DNA of 24,983 nucleotides from Saccoglossus kowalevskii. Its lineage: Eukaryota; Hemichordata; Enteropneusta; Harrimaniidae. Under the pieces are notes generated by a model. It did not search any database. It was not told the DNA's origin and was given only the letters and a program-made list of their open reading frames with translations. Shown in pieces: positions 1 to 9,805 of the stretch. Each line of letters opens with the position of its first letter. Within the stretch, counting starts at the first letter, position 1. The DNA is taken from NCBI RefSeq assembly GCF_000003605.2, contig NW_003116949.1, positions 226,634 through 251,616 on the forward strand, read 5' to 3'. Position numbers and translations under genes: made by a program.

Positions 1-385
1 GTGGATCGCGTCCTGGGATTTGCTTCCTGACGAGAAACCCGATTCATGTCTTTATCTTGATTGTCCATAAAGGCGACAGGGCCCCTAGTTCAGCCCGATG
101 CCTGCCTGAGACGAGGGTGAGTAAGAAGATTGTTTTCCATGTCAAAAGTGTGAGTGGTGCTGATCAAAGAGGCTCAAAGGACAGTCTGCTTAAAGCGGCC
201 AGCACAACCGATATGTTCTAATTAGTTGGTTCCCTCGTTCGAGGTCTAGGCCTCTGATTAAACAGTAAACAGTCTTCTAATGGTAGGACAACCGGCTAGC
301 CTCGGCCCCAGAGAATCCGAATGGTGGGTGACAAGGCTGACCTGTAGCCAACAATCACAGAAAGGAAAAGTCCATTTTATTCAAA
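1..385 (-). pseudogene. Tyrosine recombinase fragment of DIRS-like copy A
   Basis: The minus-strand translation gives recombinase core sequence of the DIRS type: a segment like VLAALSRLSFEPL, then LTLLTWKTIFLLTLVSGR, then HRAELGALS and IGFLVRKQIPGRDP. The SGRHRAELGAL stretch (about 78-110) corresponds to the region of the first catalytic arginine in tyrosine recombinases, which rejoin the circular DNA intermediate to the genome. Two in-frame stops interrupt it, one after FEPL and one before IGFL. It is better preserved here than in copy B, where the LASGR region is out of phase with its flanks. The His-x-x-Arg and Tyr motifs of the C-terminal half lie outside the window or are lost. It is not functional. 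Confidence 0.75.
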
Positions 386-409
386 CGATGGACAGCATTG
401 GATTGCATT

Positions 410-787
410 TTCGCCACTTTGCTCTCAGTGCGTGGATTGTTTCCGACTAAACCCAAACCATTCATGATACCGGGGTCGGGGAGGAACCAAAGCGCTTGGT
501 CCAGTGGAAAAGATTGAGCATAAAATTGACCTACCCTAAGGACTTAGGCCTTTCTCATGCGGGGGAGCAAGGTCCGCCCATCAACACCGTCTGTGTGTTG
601 CCACCTGAGTCCAGCATTCAGCAGATCCAAAGCAATACCGAATGCAGGACTCTGGATCTCGGAAGTGACAGTCCTACGGAGATTGACTGTTTCAGGATCA
701 GGTGGGTGAACATCGGGTTAATAGGATCGATGTACCGCCTTCACCCCACGGCAACCACCCGAGGTAGCACATTTGAGTGAGAGTATT
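410..787 (-). pseudogene. ORF1 (gag-like) start of DIRS-like copy A
   Basis: The reverse complement aligns by eye with copy B at about 19490-19940. Matching stretches include the ones around GATCCTGAAACAGTCA and AGAGTCCTG, and the segment containing AACAATCCACGCACTGA. DIRS elements carry a gag-like first ORF immediately inside the terminal repeat, which is where this lies. The coding frame is uncertain: differences between the two copies do not favour one frame, and several stops occur. A 94-codon open frame on the opposite strand (496-780) is antisense to this and has a similar antisense counterpart in copy B, so I treat it as a shadow. The deletion breakpoint lies between about 375 and 410. 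Confidence 0.6.
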
Positions 788-1030
788 TGACGGCCATATT
801 GGATTTATGCAAATGGATTGTTAAAAATTTCATCTAGAATTAAAGAAATGTCCTAATAGTTATAGTTTGTAAAAATGTTGTAAAAATGCACCAAACGGCC
901 ATTTTGAATATATATGCAAATTAGGTATATTTCGGAAGCCTAGATTTTCCTAGACTTTTAGTATGTCAATCTAGGCACCTCCCCGGAATGTATTGTGAAG
1001 AAATTATTTCTGTTGCAATTTGTGATGGGT
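788..1030 (-). repeat. Terminal repeat of DIRS-like copy A
   Basis: This ~243-bp repeat begins at the ORF1 side with TGACGGCCATATTGGATTT and ends with GCAATTTGTGATGGGT. It matches 23325-23626 in direct orientation, including the block GGAAGCCTAGATTTTCCTAG and its continuation. It also matches 19297-19467 in inverted orientation over the inner half. It is the fullest copy adjacent to an ORF1 and defines the outer end of the element at about 1030. Confidence 0.75.
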
Positions 1031-1102
1031 CAAACCATGAATTGACTAGACTACTAACCGGAAAGAGTAATTATGCCAAACCTAACCCATCATAAAGAGG
1101 GG

Positions 1103-1400
1103 ATTCAAACTAGTTTCACCTGCTGCTGAGGCCATGTGGTGGCTGAGAATTCAATGTGGAAAAGAGCTCAGTCAAAGATAGAATGGCGGGACAATGTTCA
1201 CAATTGTGGGTGAGGCTAGAACAGACTGAGGTGATAATCACTTGTTTGGTGCAAGTGGCTGGGAGAAGACCAGTTTTGATTCCTGCCCGAACAGTCAAAG
1301 TAATTGAAGCATCAGTGAGGCCCACGAAAGGGAACAGCCTTCTGTAAAGGTGGCCATGCTCCAAACTGGTAGGCCATGTCTAGTCTTTGGGAGTTCTTCC
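1103..1400 (+). pseudogene. Possible LTR-retrotransposon pol fragment (weak)
   Basis: The plus strand has a 63-codon open frame (1156-1347) reading LEQTEVIITCLVQVAGRR followed by PVLIPARTVKVIEASV. The second part resembles the linker after the protease in Ty3/gypsy-like Pol proteins, where a 'vvIPARS..vveg.v' pattern is common. A frame change near 1345 would continue with VKVAMLQTGRPCLVFG. No protease or RT motif is visible, so this is a hint from pattern memory only. The opposite-strand frame of 82 codons has no recognisable content. Confidence 0.2.
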
Positions 1401-3335
1401 ATTATGTCAGATCATTCTTCCGATCATCACCCTTTCTTTTGACATCATGGAGTGAGTGTTTCTCATCTGCAAAAAAACTAATGTGAATATATTCACATGG
1501 TGATAGAATAATAACTATTGAGTTTTAATTGTTGTTACTACAACATCACACACTTGTCTTGAATAACTAGACCTACAGATTACGCTCATTCATATTTTGT
1601 GAATAAAGGTTTACATTAACTTGAAAATTACGCAACAGCCAGTAATAGTCAGGTATGACGTGATATGGAGCACGAGCTCTAACAACATGGTTTGGTCAAT
1701 GCAGCACTATTTGCTGATATATGACAGAACCTAATATTATCAGACTTAGGAAGATGAAATATACATTCTTACCTTTATCATTTTAATCTTAATCTGTTTG
1801 CATATGTAGGTGATGTTTTGAAAGCAAACAAAGAACGTAATCTAGTAAACAACATTGTAATACAACAATCACAGTTGGAAGCATAAAATCTGCGTTTGCA
1901 ATTAGCTCCATATCTGCACTGGTTACTAAAAAGATCTAAAACTGTTAATCCGATTGAATGCCATACCATCAAAGTACTGTACAGTACAAGTGGATTTTTT
2001 GAATTGACATTGCATATCAAACTAAGCACTAATTATATTAAACACTCATTACTGTAATACAGTATTTGTATGTTCTGTATTTAAAATGTCGTTAAGCATT
2101 GGCAGTCATATTTTGCCATATCAAGCATCACAAATATTGTGAGGGTCATGTTGCAGAAAAGTTCTACTGCATAAAGAGCCTGATAAATAATGAAAATGTC
2201 AATGTTTACTACTACGATAAATAGAGATTATTTTGCACATTGAAGATTTATCGAATTAAAAAAAAAGCTTATGAATGAATGACGGAAAAACAAAACAAGG
2301 TTTTCTTCCACCCAGGGCTCGAGACGTGAGGGCTGGTTCGAGGTTCGAGTCACGCACACAGTACATGCTTACTTTGTTCTAACATAATCTTTACCATTCG
2401 TTTCTTCGATGTTATTTACAGAGTTTCTTATAGTCCAACCTTTATAGCTTTACGTTATTCTTTTTAATGAATAAAAAAAACTTGTCTTAATTGAAAGCAC
2501 TTCCAATTCACAGGACCGCCATTCTTTTGATATTAGACGTCACCTGATAAGTAGGGGAATAAAAGACCAGCAGGATGTCATCACCAAACTAGTCACATTT
2601 TATATGTGAAATATTAATGAGAACTATTCATGAAATAAATACTTTATGTAGAGTATAAATTTAGAGGAAATGTCCAGCTCGATTCGTAAACTGAAAATCA
2701 TAAAAACCGTAACAATAATTACTTCACCAATGCAAACTCACAAAACAGAATCATGCACTAACCAACAATATTTGAAAAAAAAAATGGAAAACTCACCATG
2801 AAATTGAAAAAAAGTTCTGAGGATATGGTGCTCCAAATAAAGAGATAAAAACATTTGCCAAATTCGATCATCTCTTCCATCAGGCTTACCTCTGGTCATC
2901 GCACATGGTAATGGAGCATTGCCTCAGTAGCATGACGAATGATCGGTCGTGTTTTTGACACGTGACGTTTACATCATTTAGCGACCAAGACCCTGATTTG
3001 ACTTGGACAAGCAATGTGGGTGCCTGGTACCACATAACTAAAACATTTTTGAAAACTCTCGCCTCAATGCCTCTGAGAAGGTGCTGCTAGGGGCATGTTT
3101 CTCAGCAATTTTAAACAGAATCCGTAGTCGTTATTGACACTTTTATGAAAATAGTGTACTTAGAATTACATGCAAAATGAAATCTGATAGTCTGATTACG
3201 CAATTTCAATGAAATATTGTCATCCCTGCTGTAACTATCGGATGGTGTTTGCCACCCAGGGCGTTTTTTTGAACAATTACCATATAATTTCTGAAACTCA
3301 GTTCATTTCGGAAATTATACATTTCAGCATTATTA
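1400..3335. other. AT-rich sequence without recognisable genes
   Basis: Only short, unrelated open frames occur (the longest is 83 codons, minus strand, 1778-2029) with no family resemblance. There are A/T homopolymers around 2256 and 2776 and a single GGTTCGAGTC box near 2345. I see no match between this stretch and the duplicated unit that begins at about 3336. Confidence 0.6.
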
Positions 3336-6300
3336 AACTAACGACCTACATTAATTGTTGCAATTTATTTTATTAATTACATAAGTTTCAAACACGATAA
3401 ACTTCACTGTTAGCTTAACTGCATTGACCTGGGGGTGTTGTGAGCGAATAGTGGGCGTTTTTGATCATTTTATTAATAATTTTGAACATTTCATTTAACA
3501 ATTCGAATATTTGATAATTTGATAATCGATGCATCATTATTACAACCCATAACAAATAACTGATGAAGTCATCACTTTCCATTGTGTTAATGCTCGAGAG
3601 ATTCACATGTTGATTAATTGTGCACAGATAAGAAAACGCAACACCCGTCTGAATAAGTGCTTTTTCAGTGGATTCAACAGTCTATAGTTTCTCTACCATG
3701 CATATAATTTGTGTGTATCTAGAAGTTGATCATTTTGTGAGCTGGTCATTACATCTAAAAATGATTTGTTATTATTTATAGTAGTCGACCATAATACCCT
3801 AATGTCCTCCAACTAGTCTAAAATTAGTCTAACATAAACGTTGCAATGTTGCTTTGATTCTACTGGCTCTGTTTTCATGTTTCCCCGAACAATTGTTTTA
3901 ATATACAGTGACGTTATTCTATTTGATTTGTAATGGAAATGACATTAGGTGAGCAGCAACACAACCTACAGAATAACAATCATTTATGTAGCTGTATCTC
4001 TGCCCCAAATTACTAACCCCAAATCACAGTATGATGATCGTTTGGATTGACGCTTTTGCAATGACGGAATTGTGACTATGATTCGCATCAATCAGTTCAA
4101 CGAGAGTATAATCATATATATACCATTTTGATACCTTAGAATTCACAAGTACGCGCTGGCAACCGATTTTCCACCAGGGATCAATCGTCATCGGCAGGAA
4201 TCCCATTTCCCTAATGACATTATCCAACTATAACTCAAAATAAACAAAATCGTTCAACTTAAAGCGGCACGATTGACGGTGATAGGTTATGTTCTGCATT
4301 CATGTCACACTATGGTCTTAGCAAAATAATTGCTTGCATCATCTGTTCAGGAAGATGGTGATATCGAATATATAGCGTTTCTGGTAATATATATAGCATA
4401 TATATAGGTCGTCGCCAATGTATCCCATTCTGATTTCTTTGACCACTCGAAAATGTAAGTCATTCCAGGTAAAGTGGGCATATTTGAATGTTAACAGGCG
4501 CGATAAATATGCAGTTTAGGAGTCTTGATCGTTAAGTCATTGTATGATGAGTGCTTTTTTGCCATAGCAGTATATTTCAATGCCATGACGTCATGGCACT
4601 TGATAAGAAGGTTATCTACCTTAACTTTACTTCTCTTCATCAAACGCCATTGTGCGACCAGCTCACAACGACCAAACGCCCTGGCACAATGTGTGTGCCT
4701 ATTGTACACTATGAATAATGAATGAATGACAGTGTACACGCATGTGCGTTCGATACATCATTCATAATACATGTGTTCATCTAATTACAATATTAAGTTT
4801 CAATTTAAATAATCCGTTTCTGCTATATATAATAATACACTATCTTTGTATACACGAATTGTTTGTATAGGCTGTAGTACCAGGATGATCAATGGTAGGC
4901 GAACACAACGCTAGGTCCAGCGACAATAGTTACACAACTATTAGTCAGAGAAAGAAAATCACCTCTAATGCTAGATGTAGGACAATCGCACTCGTCTTTC
5001 ACAAGCGACGTATATAGGACACAACAACCCAAAGCGTGCATGATCACATGGTACGATATACGAACAATGAATATGTTTCCCATGCTGTGATCCCAGTCGC
5101 AATGGTGCTCAATGTCGAAGTATTAACGGTACGCATTATACGACACTTTGTTACCATACTGCTGTTTATAACTAACGCTACTCCCGGCTCGTGCTGTTTT
5201 ACGACTTGAATGGTGAAAGCCGACATTGTTTCTGTGTACCCTACTCTAATGGTGTCAAACAAAAGCGACAAGAATTTTACAGGCAGCTGTTTGATGATGC
5301 TATCTCTGTTGGTCGATTTGTGAGTACACTAATTTTATGTACATTTGTCGGGTCACAATGCACAACTAAGGGTTTCAATCCACTATAAAGTTACATTCAA
5401 TAGAATTGCACTAGAACCAGTAATACTCATTATCGTTGCATTGCCAGGCCTAGTGACCTATGAGAAATCCGATGCGCGAGCCGTGCAATGATTTTCCATA
5501 TCACTCCCGGCATTGTGTGACCATATTTGGACCATATACCATTTTATTGATATAAAGCGGTACTCCAAACTGGTTCCAGTTAGTTAGAGTTGACACATTG
5601 TTGTCGTGATTCTGCGGGTATAGCCTTAATAAAACATCGATCACAACTAGCTACTTATAACCAGGGAGATCTCAAGGGCTGATATCTAACCGCATTCAAG
5701 AATTTGCGAGTTCGAGGTTCTAGTTCAAAGAATATGCGTGCGCGACCGATTGCTAGAACGCTCGCGCGTGTTGTTGATAATTTTAACAACCTCATGCACA
5801 AGACTATCAATCCAATCTGTAAACATTTAATAAAAAATAAACGCCCAAGCGTGTGCAGGTATTATGTGTTATTTATGCTGATATTACCTACGGTTGTTTA
5901 CATTTTGTCAACACGCTTTCATTTACACAATTAACGAATCAGTCTCAGCCATCAATGCACACCGATTGTTACGGTAGTAGGGAGTACACTACCATATGAG
6001 ATAATAATAATCATTAGTGTATGTCAGGCAGAAATAATCATTTCAATACCTGCAAGAACAGATGTTACAATAGAGTCGTATTAAAGTCTGGAACGAAAAA
6101 GATGACGTGGACAAGATACATACGAAATCATATCCATTAATTTTAACCAGCTTGGACGAAATAAACGACAGAATATCGTGTGATATACATATACAGGATA
6201 CAGTCACCTACCTTTGTCTCAAATATTATAGTTTGCGCTTCATGCGTTTAATTAGACTGGTCACACTCATTAAGCCAGTGTGTGGAAGTTCGAGTGAAGC

Positions 6301-6590
6301 ATTTAATAAACAACCAATAAACTGTCTACCATCGAAAAATAAAATAACCTACACAGCACTAATACTATTACAGCATGTTTACAATGAGTTTCTCCCAAAT
6401 TACAGCATTGACGATATTTTCTCATATCAGACAACATACTTTTGTTTATTTAAAGCGGAAATAATGATATAGATTATTTAGAGGGGTTAAAACGCACATG
6501 TTCACAATACAGCACTAAATATTCATGAACAACAAATGTACACACTTTAGACCCATATTACCTTCATACAGAAATCCCAGCATAATAGCA
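3336..6590. other. Unit 1 left part: no supported gene
   Basis: This stretch is AT-rich and largely alignable with unit 2. A ~260-bp piece (about 4430-4690) is private to unit 1 and contains a perfect 18-bp palindrome. Open frames at 5191-5388 and 6107-6472 look coding-like, but their unit 2 counterparts carry frameshifts and stops. I therefore see no constraint on them as proteins. AT-dinucleotide runs lie at 4385-4410. Confidence 0.5.
4581..4598. promoter_or_regulatory. Perfect 18-bp palindrome containing a CRE-type site
   Basis: TGCCATGACGTCATGGCA is its own reverse complement over all 18 bases. Its core, TGACGTCA, is the consensus site for CREB/ATF bZIP dimers in animals. It lies in the ~260-bp segment present in unit 1 but absent from unit 2. 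The palindrome is seen directly; a regulatory role is unsupported without a nearby gene. Confidence 0.4.
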
Positions 6591-7360
6591 TTTACTGGTG
6601 TTTAACAACAAAGATTGTCTCAAATATTGCAAACACATGAATTAGGAATGGACAACATCATAATGACATGTCCTCGTTATACAATAAGAACCATTCACAG
6701 TAATATTTATTGCCAGGCAATAATTGAATTTTAAGAACAATAAAGATTATCCCCAAAACTGCAAGCACATGCACGGGAAATGATGTACATAGCATTTCAT
6801 TGTAATTCAGCAAGAACAGCAATCAATAGTTCATTTGTCGCCAATCAATATTTGAATTTTAAGAATAATAAAGATCTTGCACGCATAAACGAGAAATGCA
6901 CACAACATGGACACATGCTATTCCTATACAACAAATGTCATTCTCACACAGCAAGCACATAGTAAAATTGATCGCCAAACAATAATTGAATTTTAAGAAC
7001 AATAAAGATTATCCCCCAATACTGAATACATTATCAATAGAAGAACACACCATTGACAAATGCCATTCTTACTCATCAAGAACAACAATCCACCAGACAA
7101 TAATTGAATTTTAAGAACAATAAAGATTATCCCAAAAATTCTGAGCACATTATCAAGAAACGAACACACTTGTGACACATACGATTTTTACTTATCAGAA
7201 ACATCCACACTGACATTTATCGCCAGACAATAAGTGCATTAAAAAATAATAAAAAATAATTCCAATATTTCAAGCACTTGTTAGACCATATCATTATAAT
7301 ACATAAATATAACAACGATTGGTTAGTAACATTTATTGCCAGTCAATAATGACAATTTCC
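6590..7360. repeat. Tandem array of ~128-bp repeats, unit 1
   Basis: The landmark GAATTTTAAGAACAATAAAG and its variants recur at about 6601, 6730, 6858, 6992, 7110 and 7239, with a decayed unit near 7350. Spacings are 118-134 bp. Each unit then has an ATCCCC-like stretch, 'AGCACAT', a GAGAAA/AAGAAA-C-ACAC stretch, 'GACACATG-CATTCTTAC', and a 'TTTATCGCCAGACAATAA' lead-in to the next landmark. The period is not a multiple of three, so the short minus-strand frames it generates cannot form one protein. Confidence 0.85.
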
Positions 7361-7800
7361 GAAACATGTGAATGAAAAATCTTTGCACCATAAACTTCTT
7401 TCTCCTCAGAGATACTGCCACAGCACATCGCTATTTTGTGATAAGACGCCACAAGACTTTTACTACGCGTATTTTGGCGTGTTTTCGTTATTAAAGACTC
7501 TCGTGTTGATTACTTCTTACTGGTAAATAAGTTTTAAAATATGTTATCAATATTTGATAATCCAGTCGGTTTCTAGGCGAGGAAATGGCAAAAACAAAAG
7601 AACCAACTTTGTAGTATTGACAGGTCATTTGTCCTACTGCCACTGTGTTTGTGCTACAGAAAGTAAAAAAAGGGGTTTCTCACTTTAAAAACAACCGGAA
7701 TGTAGAAACATCGTGTGCACTTTGGTTGGGTTCGAAAATCCAACACCAGCATGACATATTTGGTGAGCGTCTTTGAAAGTAGTACCACTGTGATAATAAA
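7360..7800. other. Spacer between the two ~128-bp repeat blocks, unit 1
   Basis: This non-repetitive stretch is conserved with unit 2 at 15880-16440, including TTCTTACTGGTAAA near 7510 and GGGTTCGAAAATC near 7727. It contains no supported gene. Its conservation shows that the two repeat blocks and their spacing existed before the large duplication. Confidence 0.5.
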
Positions 7801-8005
7801 GTTCATGCACACATGGCCGAGAAATGTACACACAATGGACATATGTCATCCTTACACAGCAAGACAAGTGATTTATTTGTGAACAATTTGCCAGATAATA
7901 AATGTATTTTAAGAACAATAAAAATAATCCCCGGAATTGCAAGCACATTGACGAGAAACGCACACACCATGAACACATATCGACTCATTTGTTTACAAAA
8001 AGAAC
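7800..8005. repeat. Second block of the ~128-bp repeat, unit 1
   Basis: One to two units are recognisable: TGGCCGAGAAATGTACACAC at about 7814, then the landmark TTTTAAGAACAATAAAA at about 7908, followed by ATCCCC, AGCACAT and CGAGAAACGCACACACC. It corresponds in position to 16440-16960 of unit 2. Confidence 0.7.
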
Positions 8006-9598
8006 TATCATTGACGATTTAGGCTAAAAAACGAACACGTTTTGCTACACGGGATGTAGATAAAAATATTATTCTCATAAAACAAGCGTGTTATCCAACA
8101 AATGTATCTGCTGAAAGAAAGCATGTTTTTCTATATAAAGTTGTAAAGGATGTACATTTGTGCATCAACTAACTATTCGAGTTTACTCTATAGTAGAAAA
8201 ACACAACTCTCTTTTCAATGTCCTACGAAACACTCTCCGTAATTTCATAATAATATTCCTGTTTGACGATGTGAACTCGAAAATATCATGAAACAAGACA
8301 GATATGGGTTGTCACACCGCGTCATCCATGTATTTCAATACAAATGAACTAATTAACACTTGCTCATTTTTATTACGAACGATCAACTTTAAAAAAAGTT
8401 GAAATATGATTTAAAAGCGAACTATTATGTAATTGTTTACTGCTGTTGCTATGGTACGGCGGGAAATATTTGAGATTACAGTACCATGGCGGGATTTATT
8501 TACACCAATAATTTACACCGGCAATTTCTTTGTTTTGGAAAACACCTCGATTACAATTTAAATTTAGAACGTATAGGTAAAACACTTGATTATAATGAAA
8601 AGAAGAAATAAAATGTCAGAACGCTCAAATGTGACGAACATTCAAAAATAAATTCAATGCCTGGTGATCGTTATGTTGAACTGGAGGAAATGGGTCGGTA
8701 ATGAGCCATTTTGTGCCTGTTTGAAACATGATACTACATCAATTGTCTTTGACTTCTTAACTTCGTTTGACACCGATTATATGGTCAAATAATATAATAC
8801 AGTATAATAATATAATATAGAATTATTTTCACTTTTTTGTGCACTTTTCATTTGGAAATTAATAATTTTTAAAAGTTCTTCTTCCCCTGTCCAAGGCATA
8901 GTCAGAACCAAGTAACAAGTTTGAAGTAACAGTATATACAAGTTGGCATAACCTTTGTGCGTGGTACAAATTATTGTGGACCTATTTACCTAAAACCTGT
9001 TGCACTTATGTAACATGCAGCGGTGTTCTCCCTGGAATAAAACTTTCATTAAATAATTTACTATCGCTATAGATGAATAATCACTTCAGATCGTCTGTTT
9101 TGAACATTTCCTTTGTCTGCAATGATCGTTACAAGTGGTTTGGCTGTTGATCCAGCAACTGTAGCAACTCCACAAAAATAATATAATATTTACTAGTATA
9201 CACATTTACTAGTATACTTGTTGCGTTACAGATACGGGGCTATGGGTTAAGCTAATCTCTTATGTTTGCATATAAGCTGAACCCAATTACGCGTAGGAGG
9301 AAACAGTGGTTAGCACGGACTAAAAACGCCCAAACTATGATTTCTCGGTACACTAACTAGGAAAGTGTACATGCTAATTCACGGTTATGAGACAATACCA
9401 AAGAAAATTCAAAAAATAAAGATTACATAAAAACAGGAAGTGGACAAGGTCATAGCGTCATTCAACTTTTCCCGAGAACAATTTCCTTTGATGTGCTCAC
9501 GTTGATTACCATTTTGAAAATGACATACCGAAATGAATAATTATGTGAATATCAGTAAATCTTCCAAAGGAACATTGAATACAATGGCATTTGGGCGC
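8005..9598. other. Unit 1, no supported gene; short AT-rich repeats
   Basis: This stretch includes a ~40-bp motif around GTTGCTATGGTACGGCGGG (8441-8480) that recurs three more times in the window. It also has an AATAT microsatellite-like stretch (8785-8825) and a small direct repeat TTTACTAGTATACA at about 9190-9220. The part 9245-9580 is clearly collinear with 24005-24385. The part 8620-9230 has no visible partner in unit 2, where the DIRS-like element and its flanks stand instead. Confidence 0.5.
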
Positions 9599-9716
9599 TT
9601 AGCTAGGTCTAAGCGTTCGCGCACAGTTTGTTTGTTGCTTAATATTTGGGCTAGGTCTTAAAAACGAACCAGATTAAACTTGTACTTAACATGTGTGAAC
9701 GCTTAGCACGGACTAA
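9599..9716. repeat. Repeated TTAG-CTAA 14-mers
   Basis: TTAGCTAGGTCTAA at 9599-9612 and TTAGCACGGACTAA at 9703-9716 share a 14-bp layout with TTAG/CTAA ends. The second form is identical to one at 9310-9323. A related GCTAGGTCTTAA lies near 9650. The sequences around 9599-9630 and 9695-9720 are also partly inverted relative to each other (TAAGCGTTC versus GAACGCTTA). Confidence 0.4.
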
Positions 9717-9805
9717 GAAACGTCTAAAGCTAACTTTTTGACTTTTTGCGCGCAAATACAACTACTACGTCAAGTGTAAACAAATAAAACTGCCAGTTTC
9801 AGGAC

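Larger units (their letters stand above)
1..1030 (-). mobile_element. DIRS-like retrotransposon copy A, internally deleted, cut by the window edge
   Basis: Read on the minus strand, this is the 5' part of a DIRS-type (tyrosine-recombinase) retrotransposon. It starts with a terminal repeat (1030 to 788), continues with the start of ORF1 (787 to about 410), and then jumps to recombinase sequence (about 385 to 1). The order and content match copy B at 19297-23626: the ORF1 part corresponds to about 19490-19940 and the recombinase part to about 22400-22772. About 2.4 kb of ORF1, reverse transcriptase, RNase H and connector is missing between them. The element continues beyond position 1. Assignment to the DIRS group rests on copy B; that A and B are one family is seen directly in the sequence. 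Confidence 0.8.

Noticed and set aside
496-780. 94-codon plus-strand frame similar to the minus-strand frame at 19493-19843
   Set aside because: Both are antisense to the ORF1 region of the DIRS-like copies. Their similarity reflects shared DNA, not a conserved antisense gene, though a test of codon-position bias could change this.
2330-2360. GGTTCGAGTC, a tRNA-type B box, possibly a SINE or tRNA gene
   Set aside because: No A box at the right distance, no cloverleaf pairing and no poly-A or simple-repeat tail were found.
2880-2950. Possible short minus-strand exon (MLLRQCSITMCDDQ then AG|GTAAGC)
   Set aside because: The donor-like site is good, but the coding stretch is too short and nothing around it supports a gene.
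6107-6472. 121-codon plus-strand open frame, the longest in the AT-rich part
   Set aside because: The collinear unit 2 sequence (about 14690-15055) has indels that shift the frame and several stops. The amino-acid composition is unremarkable, with no known family pattern. Constraint as protein is not supported.
6590-7360. Regularly spaced repeats considered as a CRISPR array
   Set aside because: The repeat unit is ~128 bp of diverged sequence without unique spacers of constant length, and the context is eukaryotic.
6993-7988. Several minus-strand frames with similar Cys-rich peptides (MSQVCSFL.., MCSWCVRF.., MSRYVFMVCAF..)
   Set aside because: They are translations of the ~128-bp tandem repeat in different phases. 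The period is not divisible by three and every frame stops within one or two units.
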